Source: Providencia rettgeri (lineage in GTDB: Bacteria; Pseudomonadota; Gammaproteobacteria; Enterobacterales; Enterobacteriaceae). From it: a stretch of DNA of 64,000 nt. The notes under the pieces are model-generated. The model ran no database searches, had not been told where the DNA came from, and saw only the letters and a list, made by a program, of their open reading frames with translations. Location: contig NZ_CP017671.1 of NCBI RefSeq assembly GCF_001874625.1, positions 2,480,001 to 2,544,000 of the forward strand. Reading direction: 5' to 3'. Position numbers and translations under genes: made by a program. Positions within the stretch are counted from its first letter, which is position 1. Each line of letters starts with the position of its first letter. Positions 30,957 through 41,179 of this stretch are shown here, piece by piece.

Positions 30957-31481
30957 TTATTTAATAACGCCGCAAGCCATCCTCGCCCCGCCGCCACCTA
31001 AAGCTTCAGGGTTGTCAGAATAGTTATCACCACCAACATGCACCATGAGAGCTCTTTCTTGGACATCTTTCAGTGATTTTAAGCGTGGTGCTAATACCGC
31101 ATAGTTTGCATTGCCTTGGCTATCAGCAACTAAACCGGGTAAGTCACCTAAGTGACCGCTATTATCGTATGGGCCTTTATGAACCCCGGTTTTTGCAGGG
31201 TCTAGATGACCACCAGCTTTTAATGCAGGGACAGATTTGCCATCTTTGTCTGCGGGTTCACAACTTGGGTTTTCATGGACGTGGAAGCCATGAACTCCCG
31301 CTTGCAAGCCAGCTAATTTAGGAGTAAACAGTAATCCGTATTCTGTTTCTGTGATAACAACCTCACCTATTGCTTTACCATCGCCAGTCGGCGTTGCCTC
31401 TTTTAATACTACGGTAGATTGAGCCGCATACGCAGTGCCCGCAGTAAATAATGCAGCCAGTAAACACATTTTTAACTTCAT
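30957..31481 (-). CDS. sodC: Copper-zinc superoxide dismutase, periplasmic
   Basis: Periplasmic Cu,Zn superoxide dismutase of 174 aa that removes superoxide outside the cytoplasm. It has a signal peptide (about 1-19, ending TAYA). Copper and zinc ligands are visible in VHGFHVHENPSC, AGGHLDP and NSGHLGDLPG, and near the C-terminus in MVHVGGDNYSD. The conserved Cys pair is in HENPSC and MACGVIK. Two in-frame Met (residues 1 and 5) could start it; the first is used. It lies between the M13 peptidase and topA; both flanking gaps (212 and 277 bp) hold only promoters or terminators. Confidence 0.96.
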   Translation of the reverse strand: MKLKMCLLAALFTAGTAYAAQSTVVLKEATPTGDGKAIGEVVITETEYGLLFTPKLAGLQAGVHGFHVHENPSCEPADKDGKSVPALKAGGHLDPAKTGVHKGPYDNSGHLGDLPGLVADSQGNANYAVLAPRLKSLKDVQERALMVHVGGDNYSDNPEALGGGGARMACGVIK

Positions 31482-31707
31482 TTTGCCTCCGGTGGATAAC
31501 GTTTATCTATCATTCCATCGACTTACCTTAATACATTCATAAGATAAGAATTGTACTGTTTTAATCATCATTATTAATGACAATATCTAAGTTAGCACAA
31601 ATCTGTTATCGCTTTGGTGCTGTATTTGAGTTTAGTTAATAATTGGTGGTTATATCACAATAGTGCCATTCAATAAGGCCAAAGATCGGTATTCACCTCT
31701 AAATAAC

Positions 31708-31738
31708 AAAGCCAGTCATTTCTGACTGGCTTTGATTT
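31708..31738. terminator. Terminator between sodC and topA
   Basis: Perfect 11-bp stem AAAGCCAGTCA / TGACTGGCTTT with a 4-base loop, 20 bp past the topA stop. The minus-strand T tract is TTTGTTATTT; on the plus strand GATTTTTT follows the stem. Confidence 0.75.
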
Positions 31739-31758
31739 TTTAACGTAAAAGTAACCTG

Positions 31759-34365
31759 TTACTTTTCTTTGACAACCCATTTACCATCAACATAAAAAGC
31801 ACTCCAACCCGTTGCTTTTCCGTTCTTTTCGGAAGAAACATACTGCTGTTTAGTCTTACGACTAAAACGCACAACAGTTGGATTACCTTCACCATCTTCA
31901 GCAGGCGCTTCTGCTAAATAGGCTAATTTTTCAGGCAGACGGTCTTTAAAGCGTTGTAGCTCAGCCACTAGAGGCGCACGAGTTTCCCTAGATTTAGGGA
32001 AAGTATTCGCGGCAAGGAATACCCCAGCTGCGCCATCACGCAATACAAAGTAAGCATCTGATTTTTCACACGGCAATTCCGGTAGTGGCACTGGATCTTC
32101 TTTCGGCGGTGCAACTTCACCACTTCTTAAAATTTTACGTGTGTTTTTACACTCTTCATTGGTGCAGCCCATGTATTTACCAAAACGCCCCATTTTCAGG
32201 TGCATTTCAGAACCACATTTGTCACACTCAATAACTGGGCCATCATAGCCTTTAATACGGAACTCACCTTCTTCGATTTCATAACCTTCACACGCAGGGT
32301 TATTACCGCACACATGTAATTTACGCTGGTTATCAATCAAATAGCTATCCATCGCAGTGCCACATTTCGGGCAACGACGCTTAGCTCTTAGCGCGTTAGT
32401 TTCCGCATCATCCCCTTCAAGCACGTTAAGAACTTCATCTTCAGGGATTAAATTGATCGTTTTCTTACAACGCTCTTTCGGTGGTAATGCATAACCGCTA
32501 CAACCAAGGAATACCCCTGTTGACGCTGTACGGATGCCCATATGCCGCTCACAATCAGGACAGGTTATTGATGTAATAACCATCGGATTAGTGCGCATTC
32601 CCCCTTCTTCTGGATCTTTTTCAGCAACATCGAGTTGCGTACTAAAGTCAGAGAAAAACTCATCGAGAACCGCTTTCCATTCCGCCTCATGATTAGCAAC
32701 ATGGTCGAGCTGATTTTCCATACGTGCGGTAAAATCGTAGTTCATCAAATCGTTGAAGTTTTCTTCTAAACGATCAGTAACAATTTCACCCATTTTTTCC
32801 GCGTAAAAACGGCGATTTTCTACTTTAACATAACCCCTATCTTGAATAGTCGAGATTATGGCTGCATAGGTAGAAGGACGACCAATTCCCCGTTTTTCTA
32901 ATTCTTTAACTAATGATGCCTCACTAAAACGCGCTGGTGGCTTGGTGAAGTGCTGGCTAGGCAATAATTCGATTAATGATAGTTCCGTGCCTACTTGGAT
33001 AGGTGGCAACGTTTTATCTTCATCGTTTTTGCGCAGCGCAGGCATCACTTTCGTCCAACCATCAAAACGTAACGTACGCCCTTTGGCTTTCAGTTCAAAC
33101 TCTCCCGCTTTCACTGTTAAGGTCGTAGAGTCATATTTCGCAGGCGTCATTTGACATGCAACAAATTGGTTCCAAATTAATTGGTACAATCTTTTGGCGT
33201 CATTTTCCATATCTTTTAGTGAATCAGGTAACACATCAACACTAGAAGGACGGATAGCTTCGTGCGCTTCTTGAGAATTATCTTTGCTGCTATATACGTT
33301 GGCATCTTTAGGCAGGTATTTCGCGCCAAAGTTGTCATTAATATAGCCACGAACCATATCTAATGCATCTTGACTCAAGTTAGTTGAGTCGGTACGCATA
33401 TAGGTGATGTAACCAGCTTCATACAGGCGCTGTGCCATCATCATGGTTTTCTTCACCCCAAAGCCTAAGCGCGTACTCGCTGCTTGCTGCAAGGTTGAAG
33501 TAATATAAGGCGCACTCGGTTTACTCGAGGTTGGACGGTCTTCGCGGTCAATAACCTCAAAGCGTGCTTTTTCAAGCAATTTTACCGCCGCTGTAGTTTG
33601 CGCTTTATTAACAGGCTTGAACGATTTACCAGATTGCGACGTAACTTCCATGCGTAAATTTGCAATGTCTTTATCCGCTAAATCAGCGTGTAATTCCCAA
33701 TATTCTTCAGGAACAAACGCTTTAATTTCCCTTTCACGCTCAACAATCAGTTTCACTGCGACTGATTGAACACGACCGGCAGATAAGCCACGAGCCACTT
33801 TTTTCCACAAAAGTGGTGAGACCATATAACCCACAACACGGTCCATGAAACGACGAGCCTGCTGCGCATTAACCCTATCAATATTTAATTCACCAGGGCT
33901 ATCAAAAGCTTGTGTGATGGCATTCTTTGTAATTTCATTAAACACAACTCGACTAAAACGAGATTCATCACCACCTATCACCTCACGCAGATGCCATGCG
34001 ATAGCTTCCCCTTCACGGTCCAAGTCCGTTGCTAGGTAGATATGATCAGCATCTTCTGCCAGTGATTTCAGTTCAGAAACAACTTTTTCCTTGCCTGGCA
34101 GAATTTGATAATTCGCTTCCCAACCATGGTAAGGATCAATCCCCATACGCTTGACTAACGCATCACGAGGATCTTTTTTAACTTTCTTTGTTTTGTCGGT
34201 AGATGAGCCTGTACTCTTTTGTGAGCCGGTTTGTGAACCAGAGCCGCTTTTCGGCAGATCACGAATGTGGCCAACGCTGCTTTTCACAACGTAGCCACTG
34301 CCAAGATACTTATTGATCGTTTTGGCCTTTGCCGGGGACTCCACTATAACAAGAGCTTTACCCAT
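31759..34365 (-). CDS. topA: DNA topoisomerase I
   Basis: Type IA topoisomerase that relaxes negative supercoils, 868 aa against 865 in E. coli. The N-terminal Toprim domain has [12 protein letters not shown] (6-17) and the metal-binding TDLDREGEA (113-121). The catalytic Tyr is Y322 in [11 protein letters not shown]. The C-terminal part holds three Cys4 zinc fingers (CPDCERHM..., CPKCGTAM..., [10 protein letters not shown]) and a final single-strand-binding segment. A Ser/Thr/Lys-rich loop at 40-65 is a common variable insertion. It is divergent from yciN across a 289-bp gap that must hold both promoters. Confidence 0.98.
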   Translation of the reverse strand: MGKALVIVESPAKAKTINKYLGSGYVVKSSVGHIRDLPKSGSGSQTGSQKSTGSSTDKTKKVKKDPRDALVKRMGIDPYHGWEANYQILPGKEKVVSELKSLAEDADHIYLATDLDREGEAIAWHLREVIGGDESRFSRVVFNEITKNAITQAFDSPGELNIDRVNAQQARRFMDRVVGYMVSPLLWKKVARGLSAGRVQSVAVKLIVEREREIKAFVPEEYWELHADLADKDIANLRMEVTSQSGKSFKPVNKAQTTAAVKLLEKARFEVIDREDRPTSSKPSAPYITSTLQQAASTRLGFGVKKTMMMAQRLYEAGYITYMRTDSTNLSQDALDMVRGYINDNFGAKYLPKDANVYSSKDNSQEAHEAIRPSSVDVLPDSLKDMENDAKRLYQLIWNQFVACQMTPAKYDSTTLTVKAGEFELKAKGRTLRFDGWTKVMPALRKNDEDKTLPPIQVGTELSLIELLPSQHFTKPPARFSEASLVKELEKRGIGRPSTYAAIISTIQDRGYVKVENRRFYAEKMGEIVTDRLEENFNDLMNYDFTARMENQLDHVANHEAEWKAVLDEFFSDFSTQLDVAEKDPEEGGMRTNPMVITSITCPDCERHMGIRTASTGVFLGCSGYALPPKERCKKTINLIPEDEVLNVLEGDDAETNALRAKRRCPKCGTAMDSYLIDNQRKLHVCGNNPACEGYEIEEGEFRIKGYDGPVIECDKCGSEMHLKMGRFGKYMGCTNEECKNTRKILRSGEVAPPKEDPVPLPELPCEKSDAYFVLRDGAAGVFLAANTFPKSRETRAPLVAELQRFKDRLPEKLAYLAEAPAEDGEGNPTVVRFSRKTKQQYVSSEKNGKATGWSAFYVDGKWVVKEK

Positions 34366-34654
34366 ATTTACCTTTACCTAAATATCAACAATGGCGCATT
34401 TCTACATTAAAATGCGCAAAATGAGAATCTCTTTTTTATATTGCGACACAATCACAATATATCAATAATTTTTTAAACAATTATTTGTGCTGAAACAAAA
34501 CTTATAAACTCAGTCACGTTATTCTAAAAGAACACAAAGTCTTCTAGTTCACTGATTTTAACCAAATAAATGTGTTTAGCTGTCATTGAAAAACACACAC
34601 TCTACCTGATAAAATGCTAGAAGCAACCAATTATTTTTTCAAGGAAGCCATGTT

Positions 34655-34912
34655 ATGCAAGATAATCTACCAATCATTACAAAAGAAGAGTTACTTGAAA
34701 AAGCTAATGATATCATAAAGAAACATGATGACTATATTCATGGCATGTTTGTCAACGCTGTTGAGCAACATCGGGGTACTTTTGTGTTTAAAGGGGAATT
34801 TTTTCTAGATGAAAATAATATTCCCACATTAAAAAGTACGGCTGCTTTTAATATGTACAAACACCTAGCTCATGTTCTATCTGAACAATACCAACTAAGT
34901 AATAACAATTAG
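34655..34912 (+). CDS. yciN: YciN family protein
   Basis: Small cytoplasmic protein of 85 aa matching E. coli YciN (83 aa), whose function is unknown. The shared features are TKEELLEKANDIIKKHDD at the N-terminus, the central FKGEFFLDENNIPTLKSTA and the C-terminal AFNMYKHLAHVLSEQYQL. AAGGAAG precedes the ATG. As in E. coli, it lies between topA and sohB. A terminator follows. Confidence 0.95.
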   Translation: MQDNLPIITKEELLEKANDIIKKHDDYIHGMFVNAVEQHRGTFVFKGEFFLDENNIPTLKSTAAFNMYKHLAHVLSEQYQLSNNN

Positions 34913-34936
34913 TTAACTATTAAGCTATTTAATAAA

Positions 34937-34969
34937 AATTACCGGCGATTAAGGCCGGTAATTAATTTT
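34937..34969 (+). terminator. Rho-independent terminator after yciN
   Basis: Stem AATTACCGGC / GCCGGTAATT with a 7-base loop followed by AATTTT, 24 bp past the yciN stop. It is also close to the end of the convergent sohB. Confidence 0.75.
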
Positions 34970-35007
34970 AGGACTAAAATGATTTATTTACGAGGTTACA
35001 GTTAAAA

Positions 35008-36054
35008 TTATAATAATGGCTTTTGGCCTCGTTGCCACCAGCGGAGTAACAATTTATCAACACTATTTGCCGCACTCCCCATAAATTTATCCATCATTTT
35101 TTTGTTTAATACATAACGAATACTCACCACTTCTTTGGTGTCTATAGCGTTAATAATGACATCATCACTCACGCCAATTTTATCAACCAATCCCTTATCT
35201 ATGGCTTGTGAACCATACCAATACTCACCAGTAGCCACAGATGCTATGTCTAAGGTAGGTCGATTTTGATGTACAAACTGCTTAAATAATTCATGAGTTG
35301 AATTTAAGTCTTCCACAAATTTCTTACGCCCCTGCTCCGTATTTTCACCAAGCATGGTTAGCGTTCGTTTATATTCACCAGCAGTGTGCAACTCAACATC
35401 TACATCGTGTTTTTTGAGTAAACGGTGAATATTAGGTATTTGTGCAACAACACCAATTGACCCAATGATAGAAAATGGTGCAGCAATAATTTTATCAGCA
35501 ATACAGGCCATCATATAGCCACCACTTGCAGCAACCTTATCAACAGCAATGGTCAGTGAAATATTTTTTTCTTTTAGCCTTAATAATTGCGAGGCAGCTA
35601 AACCATAACCATGCACCATCCCACCAGGGCTTTCTAACCTTAACAAAACTTCATCTCGCTGGTCAGCAACGGCAAGGATTGCACTGATTTCTTCTCGTAA
35701 AGAAGAAACTTCTCTCGCATCCATACTACCTTTAAAGTCTAAGACATATAAACACGGTTTTTTAACGCCGGTTTGCCCCAGTTTTGCCCCAGTTTTCTCA
35801 CTTTTTGATTTAACTTTCTGCTGTTTTTTAAATGCTTTCAGCCAGACCTTATGTTCTGATTCATTCATTTTTACTTGCTGCATTTGGCGCTGGCGTTCAC
35901 GATAGCTTTCACCTAAATCAGTGATTTTTAATGCCCCTTTTGTACCTTGACGGCGCATACCAACACCAAACACAAAAACAGCTAGCAAAACAACAGCCAC
36001 AAGGATTGTTATGACTTTTGCTAAAAATAACCCATACAAAGAGAAATACTCCAC
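35008..36054 (-). CDS. sohB: Inner-membrane serine protease SohB
   Basis: Peptidase family S49 (signal peptide peptidase SppA/SohB-like) membrane protease of 348 aa. In E. coli, overexpression suppresses degP defects, which suggests a role in envelope protein quality control. It has an N-terminal membrane helix (about 8-30) and a Lys/Gln-rich linker (50-95). The catalytic Ser lies in VAASGGYMMACIADK (around 178), and the predicted catalytic Lys in HTAGEYKRTLTMLGE (around 230). E. coli SohB is 349 aa. Single gene, convergent with yciN and divergent from yciK. Confidence 0.96.
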   Translation of the reverse strand: MEYFSLYGLFLAKVITILVAVVLLAVFVFGVGMRRQGTKGALKITDLGESYRERQRQMQQVKMNESEHKVWLKAFKKQQKVKSKSEKTGAKLGQTGVKKPCLYVLDFKGSMDAREVSSLREEISAILAVADQRDEVLLRLESPGGMVHGYGLAASQLLRLKEKNISLTIAVDKVAASGGYMMACIADKIIAAPFSIIGSIGVVAQIPNIHRLLKKHDVDVELHTAGEYKRTLTMLGENTEQGRKKFVEDLNSTHELFKQFVHQNRPTLDIASVATGEYWYGSQAIDKGLVDKIGVSDDVIINAIDTKEVVSIRYVLNKKMMDKFMGSAANSVDKLLLRWWQRGQKPLL

Positions 36055-36233
36055 AACTTGATCCTTCTGATATTTATCTTCAATACAAAAATAATCTCAC
36101 GATTGTCAGTAAACAACCAGAAAAAAACAGTCATTAACACAATATAATTAGTAGATATCTGTGTTAGATTAGCCAATAATCGTAATCAATGCGATGATAA
36201 GAATACATGTTAAACATAATGATAGGAAAGAAT

Positions 36234-36998
36234 ATGCTCCTATATCAACCTCGACAAGACCTACTGAAAGGAAAAACCATACTCGTAACCGGTGCCGGTG
36301 ATGGTATTGGTCGCGAAGCCGCTCTCACTTACGCACGTTTTGGTGCATCCTTAATCCTAGTTGGTAGAACACAGCACAAGTTAGAAACCGTTAGCGACGA
36401 AATCGCCGCTTTATCTGGGAAGAAATCCCCTTGCTATGTATTAGATTTACTCACTGCTACTATCGATGACTGCCATGCATTGGCTGCAAAAATTTCTGAT
36501 ACAAAACCCTATTTAGATGGTGTTTTACATAACGCAGGGATGCTCGGTGTGGTTGCACCAATCACTGAGCAGCCGACTGACCTTTGGCATGATGTCATGC
36601 AAATTAATGTCAATGCTACCTTTATGTTAACCCAAGCATTACTTCCTCTGCTACTTCGCGCACCTAATGCCTCATTAGTCTTTACTAGCTCAAGTGTTGG
36701 TAAACAAGGGCGTGCTGGCTGGGGTGCTTATGCCGTATCAAAATTTGCGACTGAAGGTTTAATGCAAGTTTTAGCAGAAGAATATAAACAAAGTAATCTT
36801 CGTGTAAACTGTATTAATCCTGGAGGAACAAGAACTAGCATGCGTGCAAGTGCTTTCCCAGAAGAAAACCCTCTTAAACTGAAAACCCCTGCTGATATTA
36901 TGCCTATTTATATTTATTTAATGGGTGATGATAGCCTCCGTAAAACAGGGGAAAGTTATGATGCACAACCAGGTCGTAAGGCTGGTGCAGCGGAGTAA
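36234..36998 (+). CDS. yciK: YciK, short-chain dehydrogenase/reductase
   Basis: NAD(P)-dependent oxidoreductase of the SDR family, 254 aa; its physiological substrate is unknown. The cofactor motif is TGAGDGIGREAAL (around 20-32). NAG is in LHNAGMLG, and the catalytic Tyr and Lys are in WGAYAVSKFATEG, with the Ser in FTSSSVG. The ATG at 36234 is preferred over one at 36207 because AGGAAAG lies just upstream and the protein then aligns with E. coli YciK (MHYQPKQDLL-like N-terminus). btuR follows after 6 bp, as in E. coli, so the two are an operon. Confidence 0.95.
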   Translation: MLLYQPRQDLLKGKTILVTGAGDGIGREAALTYARFGASLILVGRTQHKLETVSDEIAALSGKKSPCYVLDLLTATIDDCHALAAKISDTKPYLDGVLHNAGMLGVVAPITEQPTDLWHDVMQINVNATFMLTQALLPLLLRAPNASLVFTSSSVGKQGRAGWGAYAVSKFATEGLMQVLAEEYKQSNLRVNCINPGGTRTSMRASAFPEENPLKLKTPADIMPIYIYLMGDDSLRKTGESYDAQPGRKAGAAE

Positions 36999-37004
36999 TA
37001 ATTT

Positions 37005-37595
37005 ATGTCTCAAAGCCGACACGAAGAACGTCAACAACGTTTGAAAGACAAGGTGGATGCGCGCATTGAAGCGGCGCAAATTGAACGTGGAATATTAATT
37101 ATTTTCACAGGGAACGGTAAAGGTAAAACGACCGCTGCTTTTGGTACTGTTTGCCGCGCAATTGGGCATGGTAAAAAAGCGGGTGTCATACAATTTATCA
37201 AAGGTAGTTGGGATAATGGCGAACGCGAGCTATTAGAACCACAAGGCGTACCTTTTTACGTGATGTCCACTGGGTTTACATGGGAAACCCAAAATAAAGA
37301 AACAGACACCCTTGCCTGCCTTGAGACATGGCAACATGCCAAACAATTACTCAGTGACCCACAATACGATTTGGTGGTTCTAGACGAGCTAACTTATATG
37401 GTGAGCTACCACTACCTTGATCTAAATGAAGTCACCCAAGCACTACAAAGCCGCCCAGAAAACCAATCAGTTATTATCACTGGTAGGGCTTGTCATCGCT
37501 TTTTGTTAGAATTGGCTGATACAGTAACTGAAATGCGGCCTATCAAACATGCGTTTGATGCAGGGATTAAAGCACAAAAAGGAATTGACTGGTAA
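37005..37595 (+). CDS. btuR: Corrinoid adenosyltransferase
   Basis: ATP:cob(I)alamin adenosyltransferase of the CobA/CobO/BtuR family, 196 aa. It converts cobalamin or its precursors into the adenosyl coenzyme form, for salvage and de novo pathways. The P-loop is GNGKGKTTAAFG (around 36-47). LDELTYMVSYHYLD (around 127-140) holds the Walker B-like Asp-Glu, and IITGRACHRFLLELADTVTEM is the C-terminal family signature (given in parts: IITGRACHR, LADTVTEM). Downstream of yciK by 6 bp. An imperfect hairpin lies about 17 bp after the stop. Confidence 0.96.
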   Translation: MSQSRHEERQQRLKDKVDARIEAAQIERGILIIFTGNGKGKTTAAFGTVCRAIGHGKKAGVIQFIKGSWDNGERELLEPQGVPFYVMSTGFTWETQNKETDTLACLETWQHAKQLLSDPQYDLVVLDELTYMVSYHYLDLNEVTQALQSRPENQSVIITGRACHRFLLELADTVTEMRPIKHAFDAGIKAQKGIDW

Positions 37596-38118
37596 TTTGT
37601 AATATTTAAATGGTCATAGTCCAATCATTTTTTGGGCTATGACCCCTGCAATCTAGCCAGCCCTTATTGACACTCAAAATAAGAGTGCAAAATAATAATA
37701 AACTTATAAAGTTTTTCATTTATTGTTAACTTGTATTGTTGTTTTCCCTCAAATAATTACATTTCAGACTTATCATTAAATAATGATATTTTATAGCATA
37801 AGCTAAGAATATAAAAATTATTAATGCAGCCGACTTAATTTAACCTATCAATTCCAATTCATTAAGTATAATTGCCTGAGTAAAAATACCATGTATTACA
37901 GAAATAGAGTAATTATAACAAATTGAAAATTAAGAGTTTTGGTTGAAGTTAATAGATCATCATCTATATTTATGCGGTTTTAGTTATTTATTGAAAAACA
38001 ATAAACAATATATTCACGTTAATATTATTAATTTTATTAAAATCAATATACCTGCATAATTAAACAGCCAGAAAGGATTATTAGTTTAATTAAAACTTAC
38101 CTATTTTAAGGGATATAT
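37596..38118. promoter_or_regulatory. AT-rich upstream region of the first TpsA gene
   Basis: Gap of 523 bp without a gene. Near its left end (37612-37644) is an 11-bp imperfect inverted repeat, GGTCATAGTCC / GGGCTATGACC, a possible btuR terminator without a T run. The rest is extremely AT-rich, as in H-NS-silenced promoters. AAGGGAT precedes the ATG at 38119. I see no convincing operator. Confidence 0.45.
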
Positions 38119-40269
38119 ATGCAGAATATTTTAAACCATAATTTCAATATTCCCACATTGAAATTTAAGCCACTCTTTCTATGCGTTTCCATGATCGTCG
38201 GTTCAACAACAGTAGCCCAAGCTGAGATTGTCTCAACGAATGGTGCAGGTATATTAAATCAAGGTAATGGCCCTACCGTTGTTTATATTAATAAACCAAG
38301 TCAAGGCGGGGTCTCTCATAATGTGTATAGTAAATTTGATGTTGACCAAAAAGGCGTTATTTTAAATAACAATGGAGGAAACTCTAATACCATTCTTGGT
38401 GGCAAAATCGGTAGTAATGGTAATGTTGCTGGTGGTAATAGAGCTAAAGTGATTTTAAATGAAGTAAATTCTAATACAGCAACCACCCTAAACGGAATGA
38501 TTGAAGTAGCCGGAGGGAAAGCACAAGTTATCGTTGCTAACGCTTCAGGTATCACCTGCAATAACTGTGGCTTTATCAATACCAATCACGCGACTCTGAC
38601 GACAGGCAAAGTCAACCTAGCCAATGATGGTTCTATTGCTAACTATAATGTACAGCAAGGAAAAATCGCAATTAACGGCAGTTTTAACGCTAATTCTCCA
38701 ACTGATATCATTGCTCGTTCCGTAGCGATTAATGGTATTGTTGATGCCCAGCGTCTCAACGTTGTTGCTGGTAATAATCAAGTCAATGCCTCTGGTGAAG
38801 TTATTGGTTCAACGACAGCTATTGGCACTAAACCTAGTGTCGGCATCGATATTTCTGCTATGGGTGGCATGTATGCAAATAAAATCTCATTAATTGCCAC
38901 TGAAAGCGGAGTGGGTGTTGCTAATGCGGGGGATATCATTACTCATAATGGTGCCATCACGATTGATAGCGCAGGTAGCGTCAATAATACTAACGCAAGG
39001 GTCAATGCCGCTAAAGATTTAAACATTAAAGCAACAGCTGTAACGAATAACGGCCATCTGGTTGGTAATAAAAACGTCAATATCACCGTTGCAGGTACGG
39101 GTACCATCAATAATGATCAGGGTGAAATCACATCTTACAACAATGATATTAATTTAACGACATTGGGGCAATTAAGCAATAATGGAGGAACAATCACCGC
39201 ATTACAAAATATAAATTCAACGTCTGATACTTTGATTAACGATAATGGCTCATTCAATACCTCAAAAGGCGATATGAATATCCATTCCATGAATATTATC
39301 TATAATCGAGATAATCAAGGTAACCCTAATGACCCATCTAAAGGGTTCAATTCTGCTCGTGATATCAATATCAGTGCAGTGCATGTTGTAAATCAAAACT
39401 CCAATATCACTGCAGGTAGAGATGCCGTTATCAGTTCACAATCATCAATTGAAAACTTAGCAGATAGCAAAATCATCGCCCAACGCCGTGCGGAGATCAG
39501 TACCATGTCTTTGACTCAAACTAACTCTGAGATAAAGACAGCTAATGGTCGTATGGATATTGATGCATCGGTATCATTAAACAATGATGCATCATCAAAA
39601 ATAGACAGTGGTCGGTTAATGAATATCAATGCTAACCAGATCAATAACTCTGGCACTATTATTTCAAATAATGGTCAAATGGCTATCAATTCGAATATAT
39701 TAAATAATCGCTCAGGTTATATTAAAGGAAATAATCTAGCCATTAAGGCATTTAATATTGATAACCAAGCTGGATTAATTCATTCAGAAAACAATTTAAA
39801 CATCGAAACCAGTCATCTGAATAATAACAATAGTGCTGACTTTAAACAGGCTAATGCTAAGTTTGGCTTGGTGGATCAGAACGGTGGTCTGCAAACCAAT
39901 AATGGTACTGTAAAAATTCAAGGGGATACTCTCTACAATATTAATGGTTCTATTGCTGCAAACGTGAATAATATTTCAGCTTCACGTAATGATGTTGATG
40001 TTAAGCTTAAATCAACACTTAACAATAATTATGGGAAGATCTTAGGCGCTAATAACCAAAAACTTGATGTGGGTTTATTAGAAAATTACTCAGGAAGCAT
40101 TGATGCAGGTAGAAACCTGACAATTGATTCAAAAAATCGGGTCAACAATCAATATGGTACTTTGCGTTCTTCAAATACAACTAAGGTCACAAGCCCTATC
40201 GTTACTAATAGCACAACAGGTACCATCACAGGCAATCGAGTCATTATCGATTCTATTGTAACCAACTAA
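38119..40269 (+). CDS. Short TpsA-type filamentous haemagglutinin family exoprotein (paralogue 1)
   Basis: A 716-aa predicted secreted beta-helix protein of a two-partner secretion (type Vb) system. A signal peptide (about 1-35, with KFKPLFLCVSMIVGS and ending VAQA) precedes the TPS secretion domain: VSTNGAGILNQGNG, FDVDQKGVILNN, VILNEVNSN and IEVAGGKAQVIVANASGITC. A Cys pair (C147, C150) is in ITCNNCGFINT. The usual NPNG of this region is NASG here. After about residue 260, repeated GxxxxNIxA-type beta-helix coils run to the end (TSPIVTNSTTGTITGNRV). It is far shorter than ShlA- or CdiA-type proteins and lacks a toxin domain. No TpsB is adjacent; a terminator follows at once. It is paralogous to the gene at 51688. 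Confidence 0.9.
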   Translation: MQNILNHNFNIPTLKFKPLFLCVSMIVGSTTVAQAEIVSTNGAGILNQGNGPTVVYINKPSQGGVSHNVYSKFDVDQKGVILNNNGGNSNTILGGKIGSNGNVAGGNRAKVILNEVNSNTATTLNGMIEVAGGKAQVIVANASGITCNNCGFINTNHATLTTGKVNLANDGSIANYNVQQGKIAINGSFNANSPTDIIARSVAINGIVDAQRLNVVAGNNQVNASGEVIGSTTAIGTKPSVGIDISAMGGMYANKISLIATESGVGVANAGDIITHNGAITIDSAGSVNNTNARVNAAKDLNIKATAVTNNGHLVGNKNVNITVAGTGTINNDQGEITSYNNDINLTTLGQLSNNGGTITALQNINSTSDTLINDNGSFNTSKGDMNIHSMNIIYNRDNQGNPNDPSKGFNSARDINISAVHVVNQNSNITAGRDAVISSQSSIENLADSKIIAQRRAEISTMSLTQTNSEIKTANGRMDIDASVSLNNDASSKIDSGRLMNINANQINNSGTIISNNGQMAINSNILNNRSGYIKGNNLAIKAFNIDNQAGLIHSENNLNIETSHLNNNNSADFKQANAKFGLVDQNGGLQTNNGTVKIQGDTLYNINGSIAANVNNISASRNDVDVKLKSTLNNNYGKILGANNQKLDVGLLENYSGSIDAGRNLTIDSKNRVNNQYGTLRSSNTTKVTSPIVTNSTTGTITGNRVIIDSIVTN

Positions 40270-40286
40270 TTTACTTAAGTTATAAG

Positions 40287-40314
40287 AAAGGAGACGATAA
40301 ACGTCTCCTTTTTC
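40287..40314 (+). terminator. Rho-independent terminator after TpsA paralogue 1
   Basis: Stem AAAGGAGACG / CGTCTCCTTT with a 5-base loop followed by TTC, 17 bp past the stop. It also lies 18 bp beyond the end of the convergent aphA. Confidence 0.85.
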
Positions 40315-40332
40315 ATTAATTGTCGTTCAGAA

Positions 40333-41046
40333 TTAATATTCTGAGTTAATCACCACTTCCTCACCAAAACGCCCTGCTTTCGGCAATGGCTGATAAGAGG
40401 AATTTGCCGCTCTTAAAATACGGATACCACGAATACCTAATTCATGAGCTGCTGCAATATCTGCATCTGCATCACCATAATAAATAGTCAGCTTATGGTC
40501 ATGCATCCAGCTTACTTTATTATTTTGACCAGGTTCATCACCTGCAAAAATAACTTTCTGCATTTTATCTTCAGGAATAGCTAAACCTTCTTGAACATAT
40601 TGAGTGACGGTTTCAGTTTTTGTTTTAGTACGGCCAGTAATGAAATAAACAGTATCTCCACGGTCTAAGTGCATTTTGACTAAGTCAATACCCACCTGTT
40701 TTGGCATACTAAACTTATCCCATTCATTGTTCATTTTTTCCCAAAACTGTTGGTTTTTTAGATAGCTAAAATCATTTGGTGAAAACTCTAATTTACCACG
40801 ATAAAAACCAGGGCTCGAAAATAACACTGTATCATCAATATCAAAACCAACCGCCATTGGGGCTTTGCCTTCTAAGCTTTGTTTGATTTGCTCAATGGAA
40901 ACCCAATGAATAGGCTGCTGTTGCGCTAATTCAACGACTGTCACACCAGGGCTGACTGTTTCTGGCATTGGTATTTTTGCCTGAGAAGTTGCAGTAAAAC
41001 TTAATGCCAAAGCAACCGCGCTCAGAGTTAGTGTTATTTTTTTCAT
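40333..41046 (-). CDS. aphA: Class B acid phosphatase / phosphotransferase
   Basis: Periplasmic non-specific acid phosphatase of the DDDD (HAD-like) superfamily, 237 aa. It releases phosphate from nucleotides and organic phosphates and can transfer it to nucleosides. It has a signal peptide (about 1-23, ending SQA). The catalytic motif FDIDDTVLF carries the nucleophile D69 and acid/base D71; motif 2 is ITGRTKTKTETV and motif 3 is IYYGDADADIAAA. The C-terminus GEEVVINSEY matches E. coli AphA (237 aa). In E. coli aphA is at another locus. Two palindromes upstream may control it. Confidence 0.97.
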   Translation of the reverse strand: MKKITLTLSAVALALSFTATSQAKIPMPETVSPGVTVVELAQQQPIHWVSIEQIKQSLEGKAPMAVGFDIDDTVLFSSPGFYRGKLEFSPNDFSYLKNQQFWEKMNNEWDKFSMPKQVGIDLVKMHLDRGDTVYFITGRTKTKTETVTQYVQEGLAIPEDKMQKVIFAGDEPGQNNKVSWMHDHKLTIYYGDADADIAAAHELGIRGIRILRAANSSYQPLPKAGRFGEEVVINSEY

Positions 41047-41179
41047 TTCTTATCCTTATTCAAGGTTTATCCGCTTAAAAACCATTCTTTATTCATCTGG
41101 ATAAACTGTCTAGCTAACGTGTAAGTAAAATGTTTAACTGCTTATTTTTCTATTACTATCAATAAATAACGCAGAAATT

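Noticed and set aside
38119-40269. TpsA paralogue 1 as a CdiA-type contact-dependent inhibition toxin
   Set aside because: There is no C-terminal toxin domain and no immunity gene. The protein ends at the same place as its paralogue and is followed by a terminator.
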